A stretch of 64,000 nucleotides of DNA, from assembly GCF_030150285.1 (NCBI RefSeq), contig NZ_JASLGE010000094.1, positions 31,076 to 95,075 on the forward strand, written 5' to 3'. The position numbers and the translations under genes were made by a program. The first letter of the stretch is position 1, and every line of letters starts with the position of its first letter. Below the pieces are notes generated by a model that had not been told where the DNA came from, did no database searches, and saw nothing but the letters and a program-made list of their open reading frames with translations. Of the stretch, positions 14,039 through 22,875 are shown one piece after another. This DNA comes from Pseudomonas sp. GTDB taxonomy: Bacteria > Pseudomonadota > Gammaproteobacteria > Pseudomonadales > Pseudomonadaceae.

Positions 14039-16810
14039 ATGAGCCAAGCTCCCCTCGTCCTGGTGGACGGTTCTTCATATCTGTATCGCGCTTTCCATGC
14101 GCTGCCACCGCTGACCACGTCCAAAGGGCTGCCAACGGGTGCCGTGAAGGGCGTGTTGAACATGCTGAAAAGTCTGCGCAAGCAGTACCCGGACAGCCCT
14201 TTCGCGGTCGTGTTCGACGCCAAGGGCGGGACATTTCGCGATGACATGTACGCCGAGTACAAGGCCAATCGCCCCAGCATGCCCGATGACATGCGGGTGC
14301 AAATCGAGCCGTTGCACGCCAGTGTGATTGCGTTGGGCTTTCCGTTGCTGTGCGTTGAAGGCGTTGAGGCGGACGATGTGATCGGTACGCTGGCCCGCAG
14401 CAGCGCCGCGGCCGACCGCCCGGTCGTGATCTCGACCGGTGACAAGGACATGGCGCAACTGGTGGATGGCCACATCACGCTGGTCAACACCATGACCGGC
14501 AGCGTCATGGACGTAGAGGGCGTGAAAGAAAAGTTCGGTGTCTCCCCCGAGCAGATCATTGACTACCTCGCCCTGATGGGCGATTCGTCCGACAACATTC
14601 CGGGTGTTCCGGGCATTGGCCCCAAGACGGCGTCTGGCCTGTTGGTGGGCGTGGGTGGCGGCCTAACCGACCTCTACGAAAAGCTTGATATCGTGCCGAC
14701 GTTGCCCATACGAGGCGCTAAAAACTTGCCGGCCAAGCTCGAAGAACACCGGGAAATGGCGTTCTTGTCGTATCAGTTGGCTACGATCAAGGTCGATGTA
14801 CCGCTGGACATTGGCCTGGAGGACTTGCACCTCAAAGACCAGGATTGTGAAAAGCTGATTGAGCTGTACACCGAGCTGGAATTCAAAAGCTGGATCGCGG
14901 AGGTCGAGCGGGAAGCCAAGCGTGCGGGCCAGGTGATCGCTCAGGAAGCACCGGCGGCTGCGGCCGAAGAAACTCAAGTGCAGTACGAAACGATTCTGGA
15001 TCAGGCGCGTTTCGACGTATGGCTGAAGAAGCTCAAGGATGCGCCGCTGATCGCTTTTGATACCGAAACCACCGGTCTCGATGCGCAGCAAGCGCAATTG
15101 GTGGGCTTGTCATTCGCGGTCAAGCCGGGTGAGGCGGCCTACCTTCCGTTGACGCACTCTTATATGGGCGTACCCGATCAACTGGACCGCGACACGGTTT
15201 TGCTCGCCCTTAAGCCCCTGCTGGAAGACCCGGCCAAAGCGAAGGTCGGTCAGCACGCCAAGTTCGACATCAATATTTTGGCCAACTGTGCCATTGGGGG
15301 TGATCCCGCCTGCGCAATCACGGTTCAGGGCGTGGCGTTCGATACCATGCTGGAGTCTTATGTGCTCGACTCTACCGCCACGCGTCATGACATGGACAGT
15401 TTGGCGCAGAAGTACCTGGGCATTACGACCACCAGCTTCCAGGATATTGCGGGTAAAGGTGCCAAGCAGCTGACATTCGACCAGATCTCACTGGAGCAAG
15501 CCGGCCCGTATGCGGCTGAAGACGCCGATGTCACCCTGCGTTTACACCATGCGCTGAGCGAAAAACTGGCCGCGATTCCTAGTTTGAACACGGTTCTTAC
15601 GGATATAGAGATGCCGCTGGTACCCGTATTGGCGCGCATTGAGCGCCAAGGGGCGCTGGTCGATGCCAACCTGCTGGGTGTGCAGAGTGTTGAGCTGGGC
15701 GACAAATTGGTCGCGCTTGAACGTGAGGCCTTTGAAATTGCGGGCGAAGAATTCAACCTCAGTTCGCCAAAACAATTGGGCGTGATCCTGTACGAAAAAT
15801 TGGGCCTGCCGATTATCAGCAAGACGGCCAAAGGTCAGCCTTCTACCGCTGAAGCCGTCTTGGCCGAGCTGGCTGAACAGGACTTCCCCCTGCCGAAGGT
15901 GTTGATGCAGTACCGCTCAATGAGCAAGCTCAAGAGCACCTACACCGATCGCCTGCCTGAGCAGATCAACCCACGAACAGGTCGCATTCACACGTCCTAC
16001 CATCAAGCCGTCACGGCCACCGGACGCCTGTCATCCAGTGATCCAAACCTGCAGAACATTCCGATTCGTACAGCCGAAGGCCGCCGGATTCGTCAGGCGT
16101 TCGTGGCACCTAAAGGCTACAAGCTGCTGGCCGCCGACTACTCGCAAATTGAGCTGCGCATCATGGCGCACTTGGCCAAGGACGAAGGCTTGCTGCATGC
16201 CTTCCGCAACAACCTGGACGTGCACAAGGCCACTGCGGCCGAAGTGTTTGGGGTTGAGTTGGACGCTGTCACTACCGACCAGCGCCGCAGTGCCAAGGCG
16301 ATCAACTTCGGGCTGATCTATGGCATGAGCGCCTTTGGCCTGGCCAAGCAGATTGGTGTCGACCGCAAGCAGTCTCAGGCGTACATCGACCGTTATTTCG
16401 CGCGCTACCCGGGCGTGTTGGACTACATGGAACGCACCCGCACTCAAGCGGCTGAGCAGGGTTATGTCGAGACCATTTTCGGTCGTCGCCTGTACCTGCC
16501 TGACATCAACGCGAAGAACCCGGCCTTGCGCAAGGGAGCCGAGCGCACCGCGATCAACGCACCGATGCAAGGGACCGCCGCCGACATCATCAAGAAAGCG
16601 ATGGTGGCGGTGGATCACTGGCTGAGCGCGTCCGGCCTTGATGCCCGCGTCATCCTGCAAGTGCACGATGAATTGGTGCTTGAGGTGCGTGAAGACCTGG
16701 TTGACCAGGTGCGCGATGAGATCCGCGTCCACATGAGTGAAGCGGCGACACTTGAAGTGCCGCTGGTGGTTGAGGTGGGGGTTGGCAACAACTGGGATGA
16801 GGCGCACTAA
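14039..16810 (+). CDS. polA: DNA polymerase I
   Basis: A 923-residue three-domain polymerase for Okazaki-fragment processing and repair. Residues 1-300 are the 5'-3' exonuclease (LVDGSSYLYRAFHALP, STGDKDMAQLV, GDSSDNIPGVPGIGPKTA). Residues about 325-510 are the 3'-5' exonuclease with an intact Exo I motif FDTETTGLD, so proofreading should be active. The C-terminal polymerase domain has motif A ADYSQIELRIMAHL, motif B RRSAKAINFGLIYG and motif C LQVHDELVLE. ATG 14039 (MSQAPLVLVDG) is preferred to the Met at 14027. It is followed by the ErsA small RNA. Confidence 0.97.
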   Translation: MSQAPLVLVDGSSYLYRAFHALPPLTTSKGLPTGAVKGVLNMLKSLRKQYPDSPFAVVFDAKGGTFRDDMYAEYKANRPSMPDDMRVQIEPLHASVIALGFPLLCVEGVEADDVIGTLARSSAAADRPVVISTGDKDMAQLVDGHITLVNTMTGSVMDVEGVKEKFGVSPEQIIDYLALMGDSSDNIPGVPGIGPKTASGLLVGVGGGLTDLYEKLDIVPTLPIRGAKNLPAKLEEHREMAFLSYQLATIKVDVPLDIGLEDLHLKDQDCEKLIELYTELEFKSWIAEVEREAKRAGQVIAQEAPAAAAEETQVQYETILDQARFDVWLKKLKDAPLIAFDTETTGLDAQQAQLVGLSFAVKPGEAAYLPLTHSYMGVPDQLDRDTVLLALKPLLEDPAKAKVGQHAKFDINILANCAIGGDPACAITVQGVAFDTMLESYVLDSTATRHDMDSLAQKYLGITTTSFQDIAGKGAKQLTFDQISLEQAGPYAAEDADVTLRLHHALSEKLAAIPSLNTVLTDIEMPLVPVLARIERQGALVDANLLGVQSVELGDKLVALEREAFEIAGEEFNLSSPKQLGVILYEKLGLPIISKTAKGQPSTAEAVLAELAEQDFPLPKVLMQYRSMSKLKSTYTDRLPEQINPRTGRIHTSYHQAVTATGRLSSSDPNLQNIPIRTAEGRRIRQAFVAPKGYKLLAADYSQIELRIMAHLAKDEGLLHAFRNNLDVHKATAAEVFGVELDAVTTDQRRSAKAINFGLIYGMSAFGLAKQIGVDRKQSQAYIDRYFARYPGVLDYMERTRTQAAEQGYVETIFGRRLYLPDINAKNPALRKGAERTAINAPMQGTAADIIKKAMVAVDHWLSASGLDARVILQVHDELVLEVREDLVDQVRDEIRVHMSEAATLEVPLVVEVGVGNNWDEAH

Positions 16811-16894
16811 GCCTCAGCGCTTGCCGGGATGAAGCCAGAGCCTGCAGCCAGCGATGCTGCAGGCCTGCTTTGTTCCTCAGGTCTTGCAAGGCTC

Positions 16895-16924
16895 AGGAAC
16901 TAAATCAGCGAAGCACCAGTCAGA
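16895..16924 (+). promoter_or_regulatory. AlgU (sigma-22) type promoter of ErsA
   Basis: GGAACTAA at 16896 and TCAGA at 16920-16924 are separated by 17-18 bases, matching the AlgU/RpoE pattern GAACTT-N16/17-TCNGA. It lies 84 bases after polA. Transcription would begin near 16930. AlgU control of ErsA is known in P. aeruginosa. Confidence 0.65.
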
Positions 16925-16929
16925 GTCTT

Positions 16930-17062
16930 TGAATGGCGATGAAGCCCTTCAAGCTCCTGATAGTTGTGTTAAGTGTTGGCAGATAGCTGAACCTCGCCCT
17001 AGCGGTTCAGTCCTTGAACCCCGAACTTCCCCCTCCCCCTATGAAGTCCGGGGTTTTTTTTG
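16930..17062 (+). ncRNA. ersA: ErsA small regulatory RNA
   Basis: The interval between polA and engB is where Spot 42 lies in enterobacteria and ErsA in Pseudomonas. From the predicted start near 16930 to the T-run ending about 17060 is roughly 132 bases, the length of P. aeruginosa ErsA as I remember it. The 3' end is a terminator hairpin, 17017-17029 with 17043-17055 (12 of 13 pairs, one A-C mismatch), followed by eight T residues. Its loop is C-rich (CCCCTCCCCCT), the kind of single-stranded anti-Shine-Dalgarno patch used for Hfq-dependent repression. No open reading frame fits the region. Confidence 0.72.
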
Positions 17063-17073
17063 CCCGTTATTTG

Positions 17074-17718
17074 TTACTCGCCGGCGTCTTCTTCGCCCTT
17101 GTTGGGCAGTTCCAACCAATTGGCAAGCACGGTGTAGGCTTCTTCCAGGCCCAGGCGTTTCGGGGCCGAGAACATCTGGATGGTGATTGCATCGCCCCAG
17201 CCCTTACGAATTTGCGACTGCACTTTCAGCAGTTCGCCCTTGGCTGCGCCGTAAGTCAATTTGTCGGCCTTGGTCAACAAAATATGCATCGGCATGCCGC
17301 TTTGCACGGCCCAGTCGAGCATCAGCTTGTCGAAGTCCGTCATGGGATGACGAATATCCATCATCAGAATCAGACCTTTGAGGCTTTCCCGACTGCCCAG
17401 GTAGGCTTCCAGGTGGCGTTGCCAGTGCAGTTTTAGCGGGATAGGTACCTTGGCATAGCCATAACCTGGCAAGTCGACCAGGCGACGGTCTTCATCCAGC
17501 TGGAAGAAGTTCAGCAGTTGGGTACGGCCTGGCGTCTTCGAAGTGCGGGCCAGGCTGGCGTGGGTCAAGGTGTTCAGTGCACTGGATTTACCCGCGTTGG
17601 AACGGCCGGCAAACGCCACTTCGAAGCCTGCGTCGTCGGGGCATTGATCGACTTTGGCTGCGCTGAGCATGAATTTAGCCTGTTGGCACAGACCGAGGAT
17701 GGGGTTCTTGAGTTGCAT
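17074..17718 (-). CDS. engB: Ribosome biogenesis GTPase EngB (YsxC/YihA)
   Basis: A 214-residue TrmE-Era-EngA-EngB family GTPase needed for 50S assembly. G1 GRSNAGKSS, G2 Thr in SKTPGRTQ, G3 VDLPGYG and G4 LTKADK are all present. The frame extends upstream to 17883, but ATG 17718 (MQLKNPILGLCQQAKF) gives the family N-terminus. It converges with polA and ErsA and is divergent from the cytochrome genes. The ErsA terminator ends about 12 bases from its stop. Confidence 0.94.
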   Translation of the reverse strand: MQLKNPILGLCQQAKFMLSAAKVDQCPDDAGFEVAFAGRSNAGKSSALNTLTHASLARTSKTPGRTQLLNFFQLDEDRRLVDLPGYGYAKVPIPLKLHWQRHLEAYLGSRESLKGLILMMDIRHPMTDFDKLMLDWAVQSGMPMHILLTKADKLTYGAAKGELLKVQSQIRKGWGDAITIQMFSAPKRLGLEEAYTVLANWLELPNKGEEDAGE

Positions 17719-17909
17719 GGGGTTTCCGATGTGAGCGGTGCCAGGAATGGACACGGCAAGCGGTGTCGTTTCCGTTTCAGTAGCGCCAGTATATAATGCC
17801 GCAGATTTTGTGTGCGCTTTGTCCCAGCGAAGGATGAAGAATACGGGAGCGATAGACCCAGGTTGCGCATTAGAACGCAGCAAGCTCCCAACCCTGAAAC
17901 GGTCGTTTT

Positions 17910-18199
17910 ATGACGAAATGGCTGCTTGCTGCCGGTGCCTTGATGCCACTTTAACAGCGCTCAGGCTACACAGGATCCGGAAGCCGTGTACAACCGCGTT
18001 TGTTTTGTCTGCCATGCAGGTCCGCTATCAACGGCACCGAAGTCGGGTGAGCCGCAAGCCAAGGCCAGGGTTGGAGCAAGGTACGCAGATGCCGGTACGG
18101 CACGAGACCAGGGTTTACAAGGCGATGCCGCCGCGTGGTTTGTGCATGGACTGCAGTGTCGAGGATTACCGACCTATCATCCACAGGATGAACGAGTAA
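17910..18199 (+). pseudogene. Frameshifted cytochrome c5-like gene (PA5491-like)
   Basis: Three frames together spell one small monoheme cytochrome. ATG 17910 gives MTKWLLAAGALMPL and then a stop (TAA 17952); dropping one A there continues as NSAQATQDPEAVYNRV with the heme site CFVCH; further shifts near 18060 restore a third frame that reads YKAMPPRGLCMDCSVEDYRP and ends at TGA 18197-18199. The CMDC pair is the c5 disulfide. At least two indels separate heme motif, start and C-terminus, so no functional protein should be made. The next gene, cytochrome c4, is intact, matching the PA5491-PA5490 pair. Confidence 0.75.
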
Positions 18200-18244
18200 G
18201 CCCGGCCCATAACTCTTAACCCTTAGCCGTAGTTGGATTAGCTG

Positions 18245-18865
18245 ATGAACAAATTACTCGTGAGTCTGCTGTTGACCTTGGGTGTCACCAGTGTTGCCCA
18301 GGCTGCAGGCACCGTGCTTGCAGGCGATGCTGCTGCAGGTCAGGCAAAAACCGCTGTATGCGCCGCGTGCCACGGGCCGGACGGCAACAGCATGGCCCCT
18401 AATTTCCCCAAGCTGGCCGGGCAAGGCGAGCGTTACCTGCTCAAGCAGTTGCACGATATTAAAGATGGCAAGCGCGTGGTGCTGGAAATGACCGGCCAAC
18501 TGACCAACCTGAGCGATCAGGACCTTGCCGATATTGCCGCTTACTACGCCAGTCAAAAGAGCTCAGTGGGCGCTGCCGATCCTGCATTGGTTGAGCGCGG
18601 CCAGGCGCTGTTCCGTGGTGGGGACATTGAAAAGGGTTTGCCAGCTTGCATCGGCTGCCACTCACCTAACGGCCAAGGCAACATCGCCGCAGGGTTCCCG
18701 CATGTGGGCGGCCAGCACGCCAGTTACATTGAAAAACAGCTTACCGACTTCCGTGAAGGCGATCGGACGAACGATTCCGATACGATGGTCATGCGCAGTA
18801 TCGCCGCCAAGCTGAGTAACAAGGACATCAAGGCGTTGGCCAGCTATATTCAAGGTCTGCACTAA
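18245..18865 (+). CDS. cc4: Diheme cytochrome c4
   Basis: A 206-residue periplasmic electron carrier. Sec signal peptide ends SVAQAAG. Two class I c domains follow: heme sites CAACH (about residue 41) and CIGCH (about 139), with distal Met ligands likely in GNSMAPNFPKL and DTMVMRS. c4 carries electrons from the bc1 complex to terminal oxidases, in many Pseudomonas chiefly the cbb3 type. Its short upstream region follows the c5 pseudogene and the two were probably one operon. A strong terminator follows. Confidence 0.94.
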   Translation: MNKLLVSLLLTLGVTSVAQAAGTVLAGDAAAGQAKTAVCAACHGPDGNSMAPNFPKLAGQGERYLLKQLHDIKDGKRVVLEMTGQLTNLSDQDLADIAAYYASQKSSVGAADPALVERGQALFRGGDIEKGLPACIGCHSPNGQGNIAAGFPHVGGQHASYIEKQLTDFREGDRTNDSDTMVMRSIAAKLSNKDIKALASYIQGLH

Positions 18866-18944
18866 TGGTTTAGGCAATCCGTGTTTTCAGGGCTTCAGGC
18901 CTTGGGCCACGTTAACGATTGTTTAATCTTTGAATGTGAACCTG

Positions 18945-18970
18945 AAAGGGCAGCTTGAGCTGCCCTTTTT
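18945..18970 (+). terminator. Intrinsic terminator after cytochrome c4
   Basis: AAAGGGCAGC (18945-18954) pairs perfectly with GCTGCCCTTT (18959-18968) around TTGA and runs into five T residues (18966-18970). It lies 80 bases past the cytochrome c4 stop and before dsbA. Confidence 0.85.
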
Positions 18971-19066
18971 CATGTTCTGTGCCGTTACACTAACGAACTC
19001 AAGCCGGATCGGACCTGTCTGAATGCAGGTCACGTTAAAGCGACCTTATTTGCCCAGGAGTAAAGC

Positions 19067-19696
19067 ATGCGTAATCTGATTCTCAGCGCCGCACTCGTCA
19101 GTGCCAGCCTGTTTGGCATGAGCGCTCAAGCCGCCGAGCCGCTTGAAGCCGGTAAACAATATGTAGAGCTGAGTAGTGCCGTGCCGGTTGCCGTGCCTGG
19201 CAAAATCGAAGTGGTTGAGCTGTTCTGGTACGGCTGCCCGCATTGCTATGCGTTTGAGCCGACCATCAACCCGTGGGTAGAAAAACTCCCTTCTGATGTG
19301 AATTTTGTGCGTATTCCAGCCATGTTCGGTGGTATCTGGAATGTTCACGGCCAATTGTTCATTACCCTTGAAGCCATGGGCGTTGAGAACAAGGTCCATA
19401 AAGCGGTGTTCGAAGCGATCCACGGCGGTAAAAAGCTGGCAACGCCAGAGGAAATGGCTGAGTTCCTGTCAGGCGAAGGCGTCGACAAGGACAAATTCCT
19501 GAGCACCTACAACTCGTTCGCCGTTAAAGGCAAGGTTGAAGAGGCCAAGAAAAAAGCCCAGGCCTATCAGATCTCCGGAGTACCTACCCTGGTGGTCAAT
19601 GGTAAATACCGCTTTGACCTCGGCACCGCCGGTGGCCCTGAGGGCACGCTGAACGTGGCTGATCAACTGATCGCCAAAGAACGGGCGGCTAAATAA
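19067..19696 (+). CDS. dsbA: Thiol:disulfide interchange protein DsbA
   Basis: A 209-residue periplasmic disulfide oxidase. Signal peptide MRNLILSAALVSASLFGMSA with cleavage at SAQA-A; thioredoxin fold with the active site CPHC in WYGCPHCYAFEP, and the cis-Pro loop SGVPTLVVNGKY. It introduces disulfides into exported proteins and passes electrons to DsbB. AGGAG precedes the ATG. In P. aeruginosa it is PA5489, next to the EEP-family gene, as here. Confidence 0.95.
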   Translation: MRNLILSAALVSASLFGMSAQAAEPLEAGKQYVELSSAVPVAVPGKIEVVELFWYGCPHCYAFEPTINPWVEKLPSDVNFVRIPAMFGGIWNVHGQLFITLEAMGVENKVHKAVFEAIHGGKKLATPEEMAEFLSGEGVDKDKFLSTYNSFAVKGKVEEAKKKAQAYQISGVPTLVVNGKYRFDLGTAGGPEGTLNVADQLIAKERAAK

Positions 19697-19709
19697 TCGG
19701 GTCTTTTCC

Positions 19710-20588
19710 ATGCGGCGCTGGAAGAACGAACGAATCGTTGGCCTGCATGAGCCTCAGGTCAACGAAGATCATCTGGCAACCAGCGGGTTGCCGGAAGACC
19801 GACGGCTGCGTTTGCTCAGCTTCAATATTCAGGTGGGTAACAGTACGCAAAGTTACCGCCACTACCTGACCCGCAGTTGGCAGCATGTGCTGCCGCATAA
19901 AGGCCGGGTCGGGAACCTGGACAAGATAGGTGACCTGCTGAGCGATTTCGATCTCGTCGCTTTGCAGGAGGCCGACGGTGGCAGTCATCGATCGGGCTAC
20001 ATCAATCAGGTTAAATATTTGGCCCAGCAGGGCGAATTCCCTTACTGGTATCAACAACTCAATCGCAATCTTGGGCGTTTGGCGCAGCACAGTAACGGTG
20101 TGCTAAGCCGGTTACGTCCCTCTGCGATTGAAGATCACCCCCTGCCCGGCCCTGCTGGTCGTGGTGCCATTCTGGTGCGTTTCGGTGAGGGGGCCGATGC
20201 GCTGGTGGTCGTCATGATGCACCTCGCGCTGGGCGCTAAAACCCGAACCCTACAGTTGGGGTATGTGCGGGAGCTGATTGAGGGCTACCAGCATCAGGTC
20301 TTGATGGGAGATATGAACACCCACGCCAGCGACCTGCTGCAGGCCTCGCCGTTGCGCGACCTTGGGTTACTGGCACCGCAGACGGAGGCGACGTTCCCCA
20401 GTTGGCGTCCGCAGCGCTGCCTTGACCATATTTTGCTAAGCCCCAGCCTGACCCTTGAGCGTGTACAAGTGCTGGACCAACCTATTTCCGACCATTTGCC
20501 TGTGGCAGTCGAAATCCGCCTGCCTGGCTCTGTGGGCGTCGATTCGCTACCGGCGTTGAGCCCTTCTGACGCTGAGTTCCCGGCATGA
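19710..20588 (+). CDS. Endonuclease/exonuclease/phosphatase family protein
   Basis: A 292-residue EEP-fold protein (PA5488-like) with the standard metal and catalytic motifs: LLSFNIQVG, VALQEADGG, MHLALGAKTRTLQ, LMGDMNTH and the C-terminal ISDHLPVAVEI. No signal peptide is seen, so it is likely cytosolic. It lies 14 bases behind dsbA and its TGA overlaps the ATG of the diguanylate cyclase (ATGA). The substrate may be nucleic acid, an inositol phosphate or a lipid head group; the sequence does not decide. Confidence 0.85.
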   Translation: MRRWKNERIVGLHEPQVNEDHLATSGLPEDRRLRLLSFNIQVGNSTQSYRHYLTRSWQHVLPHKGRVGNLDKIGDLLSDFDLVALQEADGGSHRSGYINQVKYLAQQGEFPYWYQQLNRNLGRLAQHSNGVLSRLRPSAIEDHPLPGPAGRGAILVRFGEGADALVVVMMHLALGAKTRTLQLGYVRELIEGYQHQVLMGDMNTHASDLLQASPLRDLGLLAPQTEATFPSWRPQRCLDHILLSPSLTLERVQVLDQPISDHLPVAVEIRLPGSVGVDSLPALSPSDAEFPA

Positions 20589-22594
20589 GCGCCGGTGACG
20601 CCGAACGCTGGAAAGAAAAATACCTCAAAAGCATCGAGCAGCAAGACAAGCTCGAACGCCGCTGGAATGCGCGGCTCGATTTGTTGCGTCGCGGGCTTGT
20701 CCGCAGCACCTTGGCGGCCGAAGGCGCGGACAGGACCGTCGACCAATGCATGAAGGAAATGCGTGAAGTCGTACGCACGGATGACATGGATGCCCCGTTG
20801 GCCGCTTTGTTGCCGCGTCTTGAAAAAGCGGTGCTCGACTCCGAGCAGCGCCGTGAAACGCGTGTGGAGCAAATAGGCGTTGCACTGTCGTCCCTGGTGG
20901 CGCAATTGCAAGCCCTGCCGTTACCTCGTGATGTGAAGAAGCCACTCAAGGCATTCGCCAAGCGGCTCGACGGCCGGGTGGCCCAAGCGCGAGAAATGCC
21001 CCTGTTGTTGGGTGAGCTGAGTGACTTGCAAGGGCGTGCTCTGGCCCCCCAATTCAATGACCCTGAGCCCTCCAAACCAGGGCTATTGCAGCGACTGTTC
21101 GGAGCCCACGACACGAACCCGAGCGACAGGGTGGCCAGTGAAGCGCCCGCGGCCCCATTGCCTGTTGCTGTGCCCCCGTCCCCTGCGGTGCACGCGCCTG
21201 CCGCCCGCCAAGATGTGGAGCCTCAGGTGTCGCTGGAGCCTGCACACGGCTCTGTACCTCAGGCCGATGCTCAGCGCGTACCTTCTCTGGCAGAGTTGCC
21301 ACTGCTGCCTTCGGTGGAAGAAAGGCCTGCACCTGAAGAGCAAGATGAGTCGCGGGGTGCGCTTGAGTCGGTCGTAGCCTTGGTCGATACCGAAGTTCAG
21401 CGGCTTGAAGCCATCCCCGAGAGCCCGCAAGTTGAACCACCGGGCTTTCCTGAGCCTGATGAACGGCCCCTTATGGCGCAATCGTCGGCTGAGCCCGAGC
21501 CGGTCGAGGCTGATGCCGCCTATGGTTTACCTGAAACCGCCGAGCCTACGTATAGCTCGGTGGCGGAACATATTGAGTCCACCCTGCTCGGTTTGCTCAG
21601 CGACCTGTCGTTGCCCGAGCACCACCGGCCCATGGCCGAAGCGATGCGTCGGCGTTTAGAAAAAGGGCTTAATTGGTACGAACTGCTACCGATCCTCGAT
21701 GATCTTGCTGTTTTAATGCTGGCCGTCACCGACAGTGGTCAGCATGAGTTCCAAACCTACCTCAAGCAACTCAACGGGCGACTGGAGTCTTTCCAGAACA
21801 ATCTTCAGGCGGCGACAGCTGGCCACGCCGAAGGCAAAACCGCTGCTGATGATTTGCACAGCCAGTTACGCGTGCACGTCGATGAACTCCAACACAGCAT
21901 GCAAGGTGCCGTGGATTTGAACAGCCTCAAGGGCATTCTGGAGGGCCGTCTTGAAGGGCTGTTGAGTACCATGGAACAACACCGCCAGCAGCGCGATGCA
22001 CGCGAGCAAGAGGTATCGGTCCTTTTGCAAGGGCTGGCCGAGCGGGTGGTTCACATGGAGCAGCAGGCGCTCAATTATCGCGAACACCTTGAAGAGCAGC
22101 GTCAGAAGGCGTTGGTCGACCCGCTCACCGGCTTGCCCAATCGTGCGGCCTGGGGCGAACGGCTTGCGGTTGAGGTCGCTCAGTGGAAAACACAAGGCAC
22201 CCCCTTGTTGATCGCCATGCTCGATCTCGATCACTTCAAACGCATTAATGATGGTTATGGCCATTTGGCGGGTGACAAGGTGTTGAAAATCATTGCCGCC
22301 CAATTGCAAAAGCACCTGCGCACCAACGATTTCATTGCCCGTTTTGGTGGCGAGGAATTTGTGCTGTTGATCGCTGATACGCCCTTTGAGAAGGGCGTGG
22401 CGTTGATCGAAACGTTGCGGGCGGCTATCGAAGCGTGCCCGTTCCATTTCAAGGGTGAGCGTGTGACGATCACGGCGTCTATCGGGCTGTCGGCGTTCAA
22501 CAGCGGCGATCGCAGTGAGGCTGTACTCAAGCGGGCGGATGACGCGTTGTATCGTGCCAAAAGCAAGGGCCGTAATTGTATTGAGTCGAACTAA
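20585..22594 (+). CDS. dgcH: GGDEF diguanylate cyclase (DgcH-like, PA5487)
   Basis: A 669-residue cyclase making c-di-GMP from two GTP. Residues 1-170 form a charged helical region, 180-330 a low-complexity Pro/Glu-rich linker, 330-490 helices with coiled-coil character, and the last 160 the GGDEF domain. The active site reads FGGEEF, preceded by the I-site RTND in the correct place (RxxD five residues upstream), so product inhibition is expected. No membrane segment. Position after the EEP gene matches PA5487 (DgcH). Start ATG 20585 is coupled to the previous stop. Confidence 0.88.
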   Translation: MSAGDAERWKEKYLKSIEQQDKLERRWNARLDLLRRGLVRSTLAAEGADRTVDQCMKEMREVVRTDDMDAPLAALLPRLEKAVLDSEQRRETRVEQIGVALSSLVAQLQALPLPRDVKKPLKAFAKRLDGRVAQAREMPLLLGELSDLQGRALAPQFNDPEPSKPGLLQRLFGAHDTNPSDRVASEAPAAPLPVAVPPSPAVHAPAARQDVEPQVSLEPAHGSVPQADAQRVPSLAELPLLPSVEERPAPEEQDESRGALESVVALVDTEVQRLEAIPESPQVEPPGFPEPDERPLMAQSSAEPEPVEADAAYGLPETAEPTYSSVAEHIESTLLGLLSDLSLPEHHRPMAEAMRRRLEKGLNWYELLPILDDLAVLMLAVTDSGQHEFQTYLKQLNGRLESFQNNLQAATAGHAEGKTAADDLHSQLRVHVDELQHSMQGAVDLNSLKGILEGRLEGLLSTMEQHRQQRDAREQEVSVLLQGLAERVVHMEQQALNYREHLEEQRQKALVDPLTGLPNRAAWGERLAVEVAQWKTQGTPLLIAMLDLDHFKRINDGYGHLAGDKVLKIIAAQLQKHLRTNDFIARFGGEEFVLLIADTPFEKGVALIETLRAAIEACPFHFKGERVTITASIGLSAFNSGDRSEAVLKRADDALYRAKSKGRNCIESN

Positions 22595-22875
22595 TTCTCT
22601 ATTTTTCTCATGTCGTTACAATCCTACCCAAGAGTAGTACTTTTCTTTTATGCTGTTTATTGGCCTTTGCTTTCTTGACGCTGCATGAGTTGGCGACTTA
22701 GCTAACATAACAGCGTGCGAGAAGGTGGTAAGTGTCTTGAAGTTGAGTGTTTAAGCTAAAGGCATTTTACGTGTTATTTAATGGCACTGCCGATGTCTGT
22801 ATTGTTAACCACCTTTTCCACACGCTGTCATGTAGGTTTATCGGCAGGATGCCCTCGATGAGTTTAGGGAGTGGT
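22595..22875. other. AT-rich intergenic region
   Basis: The 281 bases after the diguanylate cyclase are visibly richer in A and T than the flanks and hold no terminator hairpin that I could find. An upstream in-frame ATG at 22747 would add 43 residues to the next gene, but they lack any family-like or signal-like character. Promoter elements for the next gene must lie here; none was recognised with confidence. Confidence 0.4.
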
